Part shown: one piece after another, positions 43,111 to 52,425 of the stretch
Layout of the letters: each line of letters begins with the position of its first letter
Position numbering within the stretch: position 1 is the stretch's first letter
Assembly (NCBI GenBank): GCA_029781865.1
Contig: JAKOVW010000032.1
Location: 62,001-126,000, forward strand
Length of the DNA stretch: 64,000 nt
Source: Bacteroidota bacterium
GTDB lineage: Bacteria; Bacteroidota; Bacteroidia; Chitinophagales; Saprospiraceae
Direction of reading: 5' to 3'
Notes under the pieces: generated by a model
Databases searched by the model: none
What the model was told of the DNA's origin: nothing
Seen by the model: only the letters and a program-made list of their open reading frames with translations
Translations under genes and position numbers: made by a program

Positions 43111-43225
43111 GGGAGTTGGCAGATGGCAGTTGGCAGTTAGCAGTTAGGAGTTAGGAGTTAGGAGTTAGGAGTTAGGAGTGATGAGTTATGAGTGATGGGT
43201 GATGGGTGATGAGTGATGGGCTGGA
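43111..43225 (+). repeat. Heptad tandem repeats (AGTTAGG, then AGTGATG)
   Basis: After irregular GGCAGTT words the heptamer AGTTAGG is repeated about five times, followed by AGTGATG, AGTTATG and GGTGATG variants, about 14 heptads in all. Such 7-base arrays are seen between genes in several bacterial groups and change length easily. It follows the glycosyltransferase stop by about 20 bases. The rest of the gap to 43497 holds nothing recognised. Confidence 0.85.
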
Positions 43226-43497
43226 GGCGGCGATTAGCAAGAATGATAAAGTGAATAAGCTGATTATAAATTTCCTGAATTCATTCAAGAAGAAATTACA
43301 ATTCCGGTTTCTTTAAATTTCATATAAATTGTATCGCCATTATATAATTCCGGATTGGAAATAGAAAAGCGATTTTCAACAGTTAAACGATCATTTGAAA
43401 GGGCTCCAATTTGTTAATAAATAATTCTTGATTTTATACTAAATTGTTAACTTGCCATTGGATTTCTACATCTTCAAATCAGACAGCAGATTCAATA

Positions 43498-46365
43498 ATG
43501 AAAAACCGCCTCATATTACCGCTTGCAGTAATTTGTTATGTATTCTTTTTCAGCTTAAAATCAAATTTAACAGCTCAGGTAAGCATTGCCGGGACCTTAA
43601 AAGATGCCAAAACCGGCGAACCATTAATCGGTGCCAGCGTATTGGTGAAAGGAACGGCCCAAGGCACCACCACTGATTATGACGGTGCTTTTAACCTAAA
43701 ATACAATGGCACTTTACCAGTCAGTTTAGAATTTAAATACAGCGGATATGCATCCAAAATTTTTAGTTATTCAGAAAGCAACCGCAAAGTTCAAATCCAG
43801 CTGGAAGAAGAATCTGTATTAATTGACGTCGTCGAAGTCAGTGGACAAAGAATTTCAGAAAAGCAAAAATCTTCTCCTCTGACTGTAGAATCCATGGATC
43901 TAATTGCGATAAAGGAAACTCCTTCAGCAAATTTTTATGATGGATTGGGTTGCCTCAAAGACGTTGACCTTACTGCAGCAAGTTTAGGATTCAAAGTGAT
44001 CAACACCAGAGGATTTAACAGCACGAGTCCGGTCCGATCATTACAAATCATTGATGGTGTCGACAACCAGGCTCCAGGATTAAATTTTTCCTTAGGTAAC
44101 TTTTTAGGATGTGCCGAATTAGATGTACAAAAAGTGGATCTGATAGTAGGTGCAAGTTCTGCATTTTATGGACCGAATGCATTTAACGGTGTAATCAGCA
44201 TGGAAACCAAAAGTCCATTTTATCACAAAGGACTTTCCGCGCAAATAAAAACCGGAGAACGCAATTTGTTTGAAGGATCTGTGCGATATGCCAATTCATT
44301 TAAAAATAAAAATGGAGACGATTATTTAGGATTCAAACTAAATTTTTTCTTTTTAAAAGCGAATGACTGGGTTGCCAATAATTACAAACCGGTTGATGGG
44401 ATAAAACAAGATTCAATATTTTCAACCAAAGGAATACCTAATCCGGGAAGATGGGACGCTGTAAATATTTATGGAGATGAATATTATCCATTAAATGATC
44501 TAACCACAAATGAAGATTATTGGAAAAATCCGGGTCTCCGATTATTTGCAAGAACAGGTTACAAAGAAGAAGATCTGGTCGATTACAATACAAAAAATTA
44601 CAAAGCCAATTTTGCTTTGCATTATCGTTTATTTCCCCATAAAAAATTTGACAGCCCGGAACTAATTCTTGCAAGCAGTTTTGGATCCGGCACTACAGTA
44701 TACCAGGGTGACAATCGTTTTAGCTTAAAGAATATTTTGTTTTTTCAAAACAGGCTCGAACTGAAAAAAGAAAATAAATATTTTTTACGCCTCTATGCAA
44801 CCAATGAAAATGCCGGTGATTCCTATGATCCGTATTTTACAGCCCTCAAACTTTTAAACCGCACTAAAGCAGATGAAGTATGGGCATTCAATTATCGCGT
44901 CTTTTGGGTGTCTGAAAATGGAATACCAAACCGGATGAAGGCATTGGGATATCCGCAACTAATCACCACGTTTGATAACAATGGCATCCCTCACTTTACC
45001 TTTGACTTCGATGCTGCCAACAAATGGCTGGCTGAACATGCTGATTCGTTAAGACTTTGGCATAGCCTCGCAGAAGCCTATGCAAATAAAAAAGATTCTA
45101 ACCCTTCCAGCAATTCCAGAGACCGGCTGGAACCCGGCACTCCGGTATTTCAAAATTTATTTAATGAAATCACTCATGCCAAATCAAACAGTTCAGAAAA
45201 TGGAACACACTTCATAGACAAATCAGCTTTGTACCATGCTCAGGGAGAATATAAATTCACTCCGGCTTGGCTGGATTACTGGTTGGTTGGTGCAAACATG
45301 CGGGCATACCGGCCTTATTCACAGGGAACCATTTTTGTCGATTCAACAGATACCCGGATCCATAATTTTGAATATGGATTATATACGGGTTTGAGCAAAA
45401 AATATTTCAATGATAAACTCACTTTGAATTTTGCGTTCCGACTGGACAAAAATGAAAATTTTGACTACATAACCACCCCCGCAGCATCATTCGTTTACAA
45501 ACCTAAAGAGAATACTTATTTCAGATTTTCATTTTCATCTGCACTAAGAAATCCAACCTTAACGGATCAATATCTGCATTTGAATGTTGGCCGGGCTATT
45601 TTACTAGGGAACCTGCATGGCTTTGACAGTTTGATTACTGTTGAATCATTTTTGTGTTACCTGGGAAATCACACCTGTCCGTTAACGTATTTTAATATCG
45701 CCCCTATTAAACCCGAACGTGTTAAAACCTTTGAGGTGGGATTCAGAACTTCATTATGGGACAAAATTTATGTTGACGCCGGTTATTACTTCAGTTCATA
45801 TACGGATTTCATAGGCTACAATATTGGCATCAAATCCAGTTTTGACAATGTCATTGGATTGCCTTATAATACTCAGGTATATCGCACCTCAGCGAATTCA
45901 TTAAACAACGTACAAACCCAGGGTTTTTCAATAGGACTAAATTATTATTTCAACCGGTACTATGCGGTGAATGGAAATTACTCGCTAAATAAATTGACTA
46001 AAACAAATAAAGAAGATCCTATAATTCCTGCATTTAACACCCCGGAAAATAAATTCAATCTCGGTTTTTCAGGAAGAGATATCGATGTAAGCTTTTTAGG
46101 TGCACGGATTAAAAACGTAGGCTTCAATATGAATTACAAATGGGTAGACGGATTTTTGTTTGAAGGATCACCTCAATTTACAGGCTATCTGCCTTCATAT
46201 GATTTACTCGATTTTCAGGTCAATTATAAAATGACGAATTGGAATACCACTTTTAAATTAGGCGCTTCCAATGTTCTGAATAATTTGCATTATGAAACAT
46301 ACGGCGGCCCCCTGATCGGAAGAATGTTTTACTTTAGCTTATTATATGAATGGAAAAAACTTTAA
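43498..46365 (+). CDS. TonB-dependent outer-membrane receptor
   Basis: From ATG 43498 the protein is 955 residues with a signal peptide (to about LTAQ). A CarboxypepD_reg-like beta domain follows (VSIAGTLKDAKTGEPLIGASV, about 27-110), then the plug (about 125-240) and a long beta-barrel ending in an aromatic-rich strand (FYFSLLYEWKKL). It should import a ligand using TonB energy. No SusD partner follows. The next gene, for a secreted hydrolase-like protein, begins 25 bases later, so the two are probably one unit. The ligand is unknown. Confidence 0.9.
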   Translation: MKNRLILPLAVICYVFFFSLKSNLTAQVSIAGTLKDAKTGEPLIGASVLVKGTAQGTTTDYDGAFNLKYNGTLPVSLEFKYSGYASKIFSYSESNRKVQIQLEEESVLIDVVEVSGQRISEKQKSSPLTVESMDLIAIKETPSANFYDGLGCLKDVDLTAASLGFKVINTRGFNSTSPVRSLQIIDGVDNQAPGLNFSLGNFLGCAELDVQKVDLIVGASSAFYGPNAFNGVISMETKSPFYHKGLSAQIKTGERNLFEGSVRYANSFKNKNGDDYLGFKLNFFFLKANDWVANNYKPVDGIKQDSIFSTKGIPNPGRWDAVNIYGDEYYPLNDLTTNEDYWKNPGLRLFARTGYKEEDLVDYNTKNYKANFALHYRLFPHKKFDSPELILASSFGSGTTVYQGDNRFSLKNILFFQNRLELKKENKYFLRLYATNENAGDSYDPYFTALKLLNRTKADEVWAFNYRVFWVSENGIPNRMKALGYPQLITTFDNNGIPHFTFDFDAANKWLAEHADSLRLWHSLAEAYANKKDSNPSSNSRDRLEPGTPVFQNLFNEITHAKSNSSENGTHFIDKSALYHAQGEYKFTPAWLDYWLVGANMRAYRPYSQGTIFVDSTDTRIHNFEYGLYTGLSKKYFNDKLTLNFAFRLDKNENFDYITTPAASFVYKPKENTYFRFSFSSALRNPTLTDQYLHLNVGRAILLGNLHGFDSLITVESFLCYLGNHTCPLTYFNIAPIKPERVKTFEVGFRTSLWDKIYVDAGYYFSSYTDFIGYNIGIKSSFDNVIGLPYNTQVYRTSANSLNNVQTQGFSIGLNYYFNRYYAVNGNYSLNKLTKTNKEDPIIPAFNTPENKFNLGFSGRDIDVSFLGARIKNVGFNMNYKWVDGFLFEGSPQFTGYLPSYDLLDFQVNYKMTNWNTTFKLGASNVLNNLHYETYGGPLIGRMFYFSLLYEWKKL

Positions 46366-46390
46366 TTCAATTTACAATAAAAACCAGCTT

Positions 46391-47953
46391 ATGAAAAAAT
46401 TTCTACTATTATTATTTGTATTTTCTCTGGTCATCTTCCGGGGCTTTGCTCAGGAAAGATACCTGGATCGGATTTTTCCGAATGTCAACGTTCAGTATGA
46501 CTTAACGTATGGAGTCAATGCTACTGTCCTGCTTATTCCATTTTTTCATGAAGCAGTACCACAACCTCTTGCATTCGATTTGTATAGCCCTGCAGGCGAT
46601 ACTAAAACGGAAAGACCATTAATTATTTACTTTCATTCCGGCAACTTTCTTCCATTTCCACAAAATCAAAGTGTAAGTGGAACGAAGAGAGATTCAACGG
46701 TTATTGAAGTATGTACGCGACTTGCACAAATGGGATATGTAGTTGCATCTGTTGACTACCGTCTTGGTTGGGATCCCGTGAATCCGACCAAAGCAGTGCG
46801 TACCTCTGGAATTATCAATGCTGCATACAGAGGCGTTCAGGATGCAAATACCTGTATTCGCTATTTTAAAAAGACGTATGCGGAAGAAGCAAACAAATAC
46901 GGAATTGATACATCCCGCATTACATTGTGGGGACAAGGAACAGGAGGTTACATCGCCATGAATTGCAGCGCATTGGATAATTATTTAAAAATACCAACTG
47001 CAACGAATGGTAAATTTTTACTTTCCATTCCACCTAATATCGTTCCAATGATTTTACCAAATGTCAATGGCGATGTTGAAGGCAAATCACTTGGTGTAGT
47101 TCCTCCAGGCTCAGGTCTTGGTGCATTGTGGGGTGTTCCTGATGGTGATACCCTTTGTTATCCAAACCACGTCAGCTATTCATCTAATTTCCAATTAGGC
47201 GTGAATATGGGTGGTGCTATTGGAGATAGTGCCTGGGTTGATCCGGGTCAAAAACCACTGATTTCATTTCAAACAACAAACGATCCGTTTGCTCCTTACA
47301 AGCATGGAATTGTTGTTGTGCCAGTGACCCCTCCATTGGAAGTTGTTGAAGTAGAAGGTAGTTATTACGTTCAGCAATTATCAAATGAGTTTGGAAACAA
47401 TAATCCATATGCGCTGCAATCTAAATCATTCACAGATCCCTATACCACTGCAGCCAACAAACTCAATGATGGATACGAAGGCTTGTACCCTATTCTCCGT
47501 GCAAATCCGTATGATTCTTCACCCTGGGATTTTTGGGCTTCCAGTAATCCGAATGATACTACAGGAAGAAAAACCAATCCGGATATGAGTCCTGAAAAAG
47601 CAAGATTGTTTATTGATACGATTATTGGCTATGCAGCTCCGCGTGCTTGTCTCGCTTTGGGACTATCATGCAATCTGAGCAGATATACCGGAACAAAAAA
47701 TCTGGATCCGGCAACTGTTGGCCTCAATATGGTTCCTAATCCGGCACAGGATGTAATTCATTTGAGTACATTCACCGATTTCCCAATTCAATCAGCTACC
47801 ATTCTGGATATCAATGGCAGAGTGTACAGAACAATTGAAAAAGTGAATTCAAACCAATTGACTATTAATCGTTCCAACCTCAATAGCGGAATGTACATTG
47901 TCAGATTGCGGTTCAAAAATGGCGAAGCATTTTCTAAAGTTGTTTTTAAATAA
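46391..47953 (+). CDS. Secreted alpha/beta-hydrolase-like protein with T9SS tail, catalytic Ser missing
   Basis: From ATG 46391 the protein is 520 residues with a signal peptide (MKKFLLLLFVFSLVIFRGFAQ). The fold of carboxylesterases is plain: LIIYFHSGNF, VVASVDYRLGW, AAYRGVQDANTCIRYFKK and the nucleophile elbow region ITLWGQGTGGYIA. The usual G-x-S-x-G is G-Q-G-T-G here, so the nucleophile serine is replaced by glycine and the protein may not hydrolyse esters. A T9SS domain ends it (MVPNPAQDVIHLS to SKVVFK). The related protein at 49041 keeps the serine. It follows the TonB receptor gene closely, so it may bind a ligand at the surface for uptake. Confidence 0.8.
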   Translation: MKKFLLLLFVFSLVIFRGFAQERYLDRIFPNVNVQYDLTYGVNATVLLIPFFHEAVPQPLAFDLYSPAGDTKTERPLIIYFHSGNFLPFPQNQSVSGTKRDSTVIEVCTRLAQMGYVVASVDYRLGWDPVNPTKAVRTSGIINAAYRGVQDANTCIRYFKKTYAEEANKYGIDTSRITLWGQGTGGYIAMNCSALDNYLKIPTATNGKFLLSIPPNIVPMILPNVNGDVEGKSLGVVPPGSGLGALWGVPDGDTLCYPNHVSYSSNFQLGVNMGGAIGDSAWVDPGQKPLISFQTTNDPFAPYKHGIVVVPVTPPLEVVEVEGSYYVQQLSNEFGNNNPYALQSKSFTDPYTTAANKLNDGYEGLYPILRANPYDSSPWDFWASSNPNDTTGRKTNPDMSPEKARLFIDTIIGYAAPRACLALGLSCNLSRYTGTKNLDPATVGLNMVPNPAQDVIHLSTFTDFPIQSATILDINGRVYRTIEKVNSNQLTINRSNLNSGMYIVRLRFKNGEAFSKVVFK

Positions 47954-47973
47954 TTAAATTAATTATACTTTAT

Positions 47974-48003
47974 AAGGCTGTCGAAACCGGCAGCCTTTTT
48001 TTA
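47974..48003 (+). terminator. Intrinsic terminator after the hydrolase-like gene
   Basis: AAGGCTGTCG (47974-47983) pairs with CCGGCAGCCTT (47987-47997) with minor imperfection around a short loop, followed by a run of T. It ends 10 bases before the aldo/keto reductase ATG. Confidence 0.8.
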
Positions 48004-48012
48004 TTTTTAGCA

Positions 48013-49005
48013 ATGACTATGATCTACAGAAAATTAGGAAAATCTGGATTACAAATCAGTTTATTATCTTTTGGTTCCTGGGTTACATTCAGCAATCAGG
48101 TTGATGAAAAGCTGGCTGAAGAATTAATGTTTTATGCGTATGACCAGGGAGTAAATTTCTTTGACAATGCAGAAGTGTATGCTCATGGTCAATCTGAAGT
48201 GATCATGGGTAAAGTCCTTAAAAAATCGAAATGGGACCGAAGCAGTTATCTCGTTTCGAGTAAAGCTTTTTGGGGCCGCGGGGACAAGCGCCCAAACATG
48301 ACCGGTCTCAGCCGTAAACACCTGACTGAAGCCTGTCACGAAGCTTTGTCCAGATTACAAGTTGATTATCTGGATTTGTTTTTTGCTCACCGGCCGGATA
48401 AAAATACTCCGATGGAAGAAACGGTCTGGACCATGCACCAATTGATCATGCAAGGTAAAGTTTTGTATTGGGGCACCTCTGAATGGTCTGCACAGGAAAT
48501 TATGGAAGCTCATATGTGCGCAAAAGAAAATCATCTCATTGGTCCTGTCATGGAACAACCTCAATATAATATGCTGACAAGACATAAAGTGGAAGTGGAA
48601 TTTAGTCAGATCTATAAAACGGTTGGATTAGGTACTACTATCTGGTCACCCTTAGCCTCCGGAATACTCACAGATAAATACCTGGATATGAAAATTCCAG
48701 AAGGAAGCAGATTTGCACTAAAAGATTATGCATGGTTAAAAGAAAAAAACCTGACCGTTTCTAATTTAGAAATAGCCAATAAACTCAATCAACTGGCCAA
48801 AGAACTTAATACCACACTTGCCAAACTTGCAATAGCTTGGTGCGCCCGGAATGAAAATGTAAGTTCTGTTATTCTTGGTGCAACGAAAAAAGAACAACTG
48901 GTTGAAACTATTGCTTCATTACATATTCTTCCTCTGTTAACATCAGAAGTAATTGACAAAATTGAATTCATACTAAATAACAAACCTTCCCACCCTGCAT
49001 ATTGA
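48013..49005 (+). CDS. Aldo/keto reductase (Kv-beta-like)
   Basis: A 330-residue NADPH-dependent reductase with the full catalytic tetrad: Asp and Tyr in FFDNAEVYAHG, Lys in YLVSSKAFWG and His in LDLFFAHRPD. The cofactor part has TTIWSPLASGILTDKY and SSVILGATKKEQLVE. The sequence is closest to the Kv-beta / YghZ branch of the family. It reduces aldehydes or ketones; the substrate is unknown. It sits after a terminator and before a second secreted hydrolase gene. Confidence 0.9.
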   Translation: MTMIYRKLGKSGLQISLLSFGSWVTFSNQVDEKLAEELMFYAYDQGVNFFDNAEVYAHGQSEVIMGKVLKKSKWDRSSYLVSSKAFWGRGDKRPNMTGLSRKHLTEACHEALSRLQVDYLDLFFAHRPDKNTPMEETVWTMHQLIMQGKVLYWGTSEWSAQEIMEAHMCAKENHLIGPVMEQPQYNMLTRHKVEVEFSQIYKTVGLGTTIWSPLASGILTDKYLDMKIPEGSRFALKDYAWLKEKNLTVSNLEIANKLNQLAKELNTTLAKLAIAWCARNENVSSVILGATKKEQLVETIASLHILPLLTSEVIDKIEFILNNKPSHPAY

Positions 49006-49014
49006 TTACACGCG

Positions 49015-49022
49015 TATTTTTG
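49015..49022 (+). promoter_or_regulatory. Candidate -7 box for the second hydrolase gene
   Basis: TATTTTTG fits TAnnTTTG and lies 18 bases before the ATG at 49041, just after the reductase stop. No -33 element is clear. Confidence 0.35.
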
Positions 49023-49040
49023 CAAACTATCCATCATAAT

Positions 49041-50273
49041 ATGAACAAAATTGTATCTATCGTTCTCCTCTATTTGTTATTCTGCGGAATTATTAGTTCT
49101 CAATGTGATTACTCCACCGCTAAATATGCCATCGGCGTTGACAAAGGATTGCTTTATGGAGTGTTACCTGATTTTCAGGGCAAGCAGGATTCATTATTTC
49201 TGGATGTCTATTATCCAGTAGGTTCACCTGAAAATTATAAACCTATGGTCATATGGGCTTTTGGAGGTGGATTTTTTCAGGGTGCCAGAGAAGATTTTGC
49301 TTCCGTCTGCAAAGATCTCGCTGCAAGAGGAATGGTATCGGTCACTATTGATTACCGAATTGGTTTTGATGGTCCTTCAGGATTAAATCCACCATTCGCT
49401 TATGATAAAGCGGAAATCTTAAGAGCTGCTTATCGTGGAGTCACAGACATGAAAGGTGCGATCCGCTTTATGAAAGCTAAATACCAGGTCTATGGAATTG
49501 ATCTGGAACGAATCTGGAGCGGAGGAGCAAGTGCTGGATCGATTGTCGCTCTCAATGCAGCATTCCTCGATAAAGAATCGGAAAAGCCGGTTGAAGTCGG
49601 AGCTACCAAACCAATCAACAATAAACAAAGACCGGATCTTGGTCCAATCGATGGAACACTTAATTTGAATGGCTATGATTCTAAAGTACAAGGTGTTTTC
49701 AATTTTTTTGGTGCCGTACTGGATACCAATGAAATTGATGCATCAGATAAAATTGCTGTAATGTCCTATCATCAGACCAATGATCCAATTGTACCTTGTG
49801 GTATCAATACGCCCTATTACCAGGTTGCATTTATTGCCTCCAATTATCCGGTAGTGTTTGGTACTTGCGCCATCACCGACCGCCTGCAGCACATAGGTCT
49901 TGATCCCAAGTATTTTGAATCCTGGATCTATCCGGGAAGTCAGCATGCCGCTCATGATGAAACAGCAGTAATCAATTTTATGCTCCTGAATGCAAAGCCA
50001 TTGCTGTGTAAAAACCTGAGTGCCGTGTCGGAAGACGAATCAGCCCTTGCTCATGCTTATTTGAATCCCAATCCTGCAGATCATTCAATTCGAATTGAAA
50101 ATAGTTCTGATCAATTTCAATATATCATTTACGATCTTTCCGGCAATTCTATTATAAAAGATCAAATTGCAGCAAATCATACCATTGATGTTTCATCATT
50201 TCAACCAGGCATGTACATGATCAAAATTCTGAATAAGGGCTCCTCCAGAATATTCAAATGGATAAAATCCTGA
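49041..50273 (+). CDS. Secreted carboxylesterase-like alpha/beta hydrolase with T9SS tail
   Basis: From ATG 49041 the protein is 410 residues with a signal peptide (MNKIVSIVLLYLLFCGIISSQ). It has the oxyanion loop WAFGGGFFQGA, VSVTIDYRIGFDG and the nucleophile elbow IWSGGASAGSIVALN, with an intact G-x-S-x-G. A His in GSQHAAHDETAV may complete the triad. A T9SS domain ends the protein (LNPNPADHSIRIE to IFKWIKS). A frame to 49002 is longer but overlaps the reductase gene and lacks signal-peptide logic. Likely an extracellular esterase. It is the catalytically intact relative of the protein at 46391. Confidence 0.85.
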   Translation: MNKIVSIVLLYLLFCGIISSQCDYSTAKYAIGVDKGLLYGVLPDFQGKQDSLFLDVYYPVGSPENYKPMVIWAFGGGFFQGAREDFASVCKDLAARGMVSVTIDYRIGFDGPSGLNPPFAYDKAEILRAAYRGVTDMKGAIRFMKAKYQVYGIDLERIWSGGASAGSIVALNAAFLDKESEKPVEVGATKPINNKQRPDLGPIDGTLNLNGYDSKVQGVFNFFGAVLDTNEIDASDKIAVMSYHQTNDPIVPCGINTPYYQVAFIASNYPVVFGTCAITDRLQHIGLDPKYFESWIYPGSQHAAHDETAVINFMLLNAKPLLCKNLSAVSEDESALAHAYLNPNPADHSIRIENSSDQFQYIIYDLSGNSIIKDQIAANHTIDVSSFQPGMYMIKILNKGSSRIFKWIKS

Positions 50274-50295
50274 TCACAATAGAATTGGTCTCTGA

Positions 50296-51495
50296 ATGAA
50301 CTGTGATGTATTGATTGCGGGTGCCGGAATGGTAGGCTTATCAACTGCTTATCAGATTCTTCAACAGTACCCGGATATCAGAATTATTGTGCTGGAAAAA
50401 GAAGCAGAAGTAGCCGCACATCAGACAGGTCATAATTCCGGTGTCATGCATTCCGGAATTTACTACAAGCCAGGTTCCTATAAAGCAATTAATTGCATCC
50501 GAGGATATCAAATGCTCATTGCATTTTGCGAACAACAAAACATCGATTATAACCTGATCGGAAAATTGATTATCGCCAGTGACGAACGCGAACTTCCCAA
50601 ATTAAACAGCATATACAATAATGGAATTCAAAATGGATTGACCCAATTGTCCATGTTAGAACAGGATGCAGTTAAACGTATTGAACCCAACGTAACTTGT
50701 TTGAAAGCCATTTATGTACCGCAGGCCGGAATTATCGATTACAAAAAAGTTGCTGCAAAACTAAAACAGAATATCGAGTCCACAGGCTCCTTTGTGTACA
50801 ATCTAAAAAAAATAAAAGCCATTCGTGAAGTATCGGATAAGCTAATTGTAAAATGCTCAGATGAATCCGAATTTGAAACTTCATTTTTTATTAATTGCGC
50901 CGGACTTCAATCCGATCGTATTGCACGAATGGCAGGCTTAAATACCGACTTCAGAATTATTCCCTTTAAAGGAAATTACTTTAAATTAAAAGAAGAGAAA
51001 AAGGATATTGTAAAACATTTAATTTACCCGGTCCCTGATCCGCAATTTCCATTTTTGGGAATTCATTATACCCGGCTCATCAATGGAGATCAAACTCTTG
51101 GACCAAACGCTGTATTGTCCTTAAATCGCGAAGGATATGAATCTGCTTCTTTTAATTCCAAAGACACTTATGACATTTTAAGTTTTCCCGGATTCTGGAA
51201 ATTGATTCGCAAACATTGGAAAATGGGAATGGGTGAATATCTAAGAAACTATTCGAAATCGTATTTTGCTAAAAAAGCTTCCCTGATGACGCCTGGCATT
51301 ACCGCTGATGATTTACAACCCGGTCATTCCGGAATTCGCGCCCAGGTGGTGGACAGTCATGGAAATATGGTTGAAGATTTTGTGTGTTTGCGCAAAAACA
51401 AAATGATTCATGTTTGCAATGCACCTTCTCCTGCTGCAACTGCAGGATTATCGATTGGCAAACAAATTTCGGAATGGTATTCGGAAATGAAATAA
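50296..51495 (+). CDS. lhgO: L-2-hydroxyglutarate oxidase (LhgO-like FAD protein)
   Basis: A 399-residue FAD enzyme of the DAO family. The Rossmann motif is DVLIAGAGMVGLSTAYQI. The LhgO-typical signature HQTGHNSGVMHSGIYYKPGS follows at about 40-60, and near the C-terminus come GHSGIRAQVVD and the glycine-rich SPAATAGLSIGK. It oxidises L-2-hydroxyglutarate to 2-oxoglutarate and passes electrons to the quinone pool. It starts 22 bases after the hydrolase gene and may be co-transcribed with it, though no metabolic link is apparent. Confidence 0.9.
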   Translation: MNCDVLIAGAGMVGLSTAYQILQQYPDIRIIVLEKEAEVAAHQTGHNSGVMHSGIYYKPGSYKAINCIRGYQMLIAFCEQQNIDYNLIGKLIIASDERELPKLNSIYNNGIQNGLTQLSMLEQDAVKRIEPNVTCLKAIYVPQAGIIDYKKVAAKLKQNIESTGSFVYNLKKIKAIREVSDKLIVKCSDESEFETSFFINCAGLQSDRIARMAGLNTDFRIIPFKGNYFKLKEEKKDIVKHLIYPVPDPQFPFLGIHYTRLINGDQTLGPNAVLSLNREGYESASFNSKDTYDILSFPGFWKLIRKHWKMGMGEYLRNYSKSYFAKKASLMTPGITADDLQPGHSGIRAQVVDSHGNMVEDFVCLRKNKMIHVCNAPSPAATAGLSIGKQISEWYSEMK

Positions 51496-51906
51496 ATACA
51501 AACAGATTCGTTACATGCAAACCACACGTATTCCATTCTAAGCTGTGGATGCCAGGACAGATTGAGCCACTCTGAACAATTGATACATTAATTTTTGTTT
51601 GGATTTTCAAATGACTATGCCTTGTATTTTACTCATCGCATGGAACATAATAACATGTGGCATTATAAAACACACCAGGCCGTGCTTGTTTCTAATAGCG
51701 CCAATAAACAAGCAATACAGGAAAGAACTCACCAGCTCAATTAAATTCCTAAGCAAGACAGGTTTACCCTGTATTACATTGTGTTTTTAATCCAATCATT
51801 TTCACAATAGTTGAGCCGCGGTTTTAGAGAAATTTCAGGGTCAGTATTGCGTGCTCAAATGGATCAAGAATCCATATTTTCAGGGCTTTTCTTGGCCCAA
51901 ATTAAC
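51496..51906. other. Intergenic region before the propionate operon
   Basis: About 410 bases without a recognised gene. Short frames here have no family likeness, and the frame that reaches 51811 is an upstream extension of the biotin-carrier gene. Confidence 0.4.
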
Positions 51907-51914
51907 TATCTTTG
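51907..51914 (+). promoter_or_regulatory. Candidate -7 box of the propionyl-CoA operon
   Basis: TATCTTTG fits TAnnTTTG and ends seven bases before the ATG at 51922, implying a short leader. No -33 match at 19-20 bases. Its position also supports the ATG at 51922 over the upstream extension. Confidence 0.4.
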
Positions 51915-51921
51915 CGTCCCT

Positions 51922-52425
51922 ATGGATGAGAGAAATTATAAGAACTTTATAGCCAATTGCGGAGAATCTAAAATTACTATTTCGGAAAAGGAGCTTTCTA
52001 AATTATTAATCACCCAAGTGAGTCCCGAATTGATCCAAATCAATTATAAAAATAAAAACTATGAATTCCGGATTGAATCCATTGCAATGGACAAAAACGA
52101 AGTAGAATTAAAACATTTAAAGAGAAAACTAACTATTCGAATTGAAGACCACTTGCAACAAATAATTCAGTCACTTGGGTACAATTCACTAAAATCCAAA
52201 CACACAGATTCGTTATTGGCCCCAATGCCCGGACTCGTCATTGAAGTCGTTGCAAAAGCCGGAGATGAAGTTAAAAAAGGAGATCATTTGATTTCCCTGG
52301 AAGCGATGAAAATGGAAAATATATTAAAAGCAGCTCATGACGGAATTATTAAAGAAGTCAAGGTAAAAAAATCTGATAAGGTCGAAAAGAACCAGGTGCT
52401 TTTACTTTTTGAGGACACAAAATGA
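51922..52425 (+). CDS. Biotin carboxyl carrier protein of an acyl-CoA carboxylase
   Basis: From ATG 51922 the protein is 167 residues. The C-terminal biotinyl domain (about 90-167) has the biotin-lysine motif LEAMKMEN and flanking LAPMPGLVIEVVAKAGDEVKKGDHL. The N-terminal half resembles the linker (BT-like) domain seen before the biotinyl domain of propionyl-CoA carboxylase alpha chains. The biotin carboxylase subunit is two genes downstream. Together they would carboxylate propionyl-CoA, but the carboxyltransferase subunit is not in this window. The stop overlaps the next start as ATGA. Confidence 0.88.
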   Translation: MDERNYKNFIANCGESKITISEKELSKLLITQVSPELIQINYKNKNYEFRIESIAMDKNEVELKHLKRKLTIRIEDHLQQIIQSLGYNSLKSKHTDSLLAPMPGLVIEVVAKAGDEVKKGDHLISLEAMKMENILKAAHDGIIKEVKVKKSDKVEKNQVLLLFEDTK

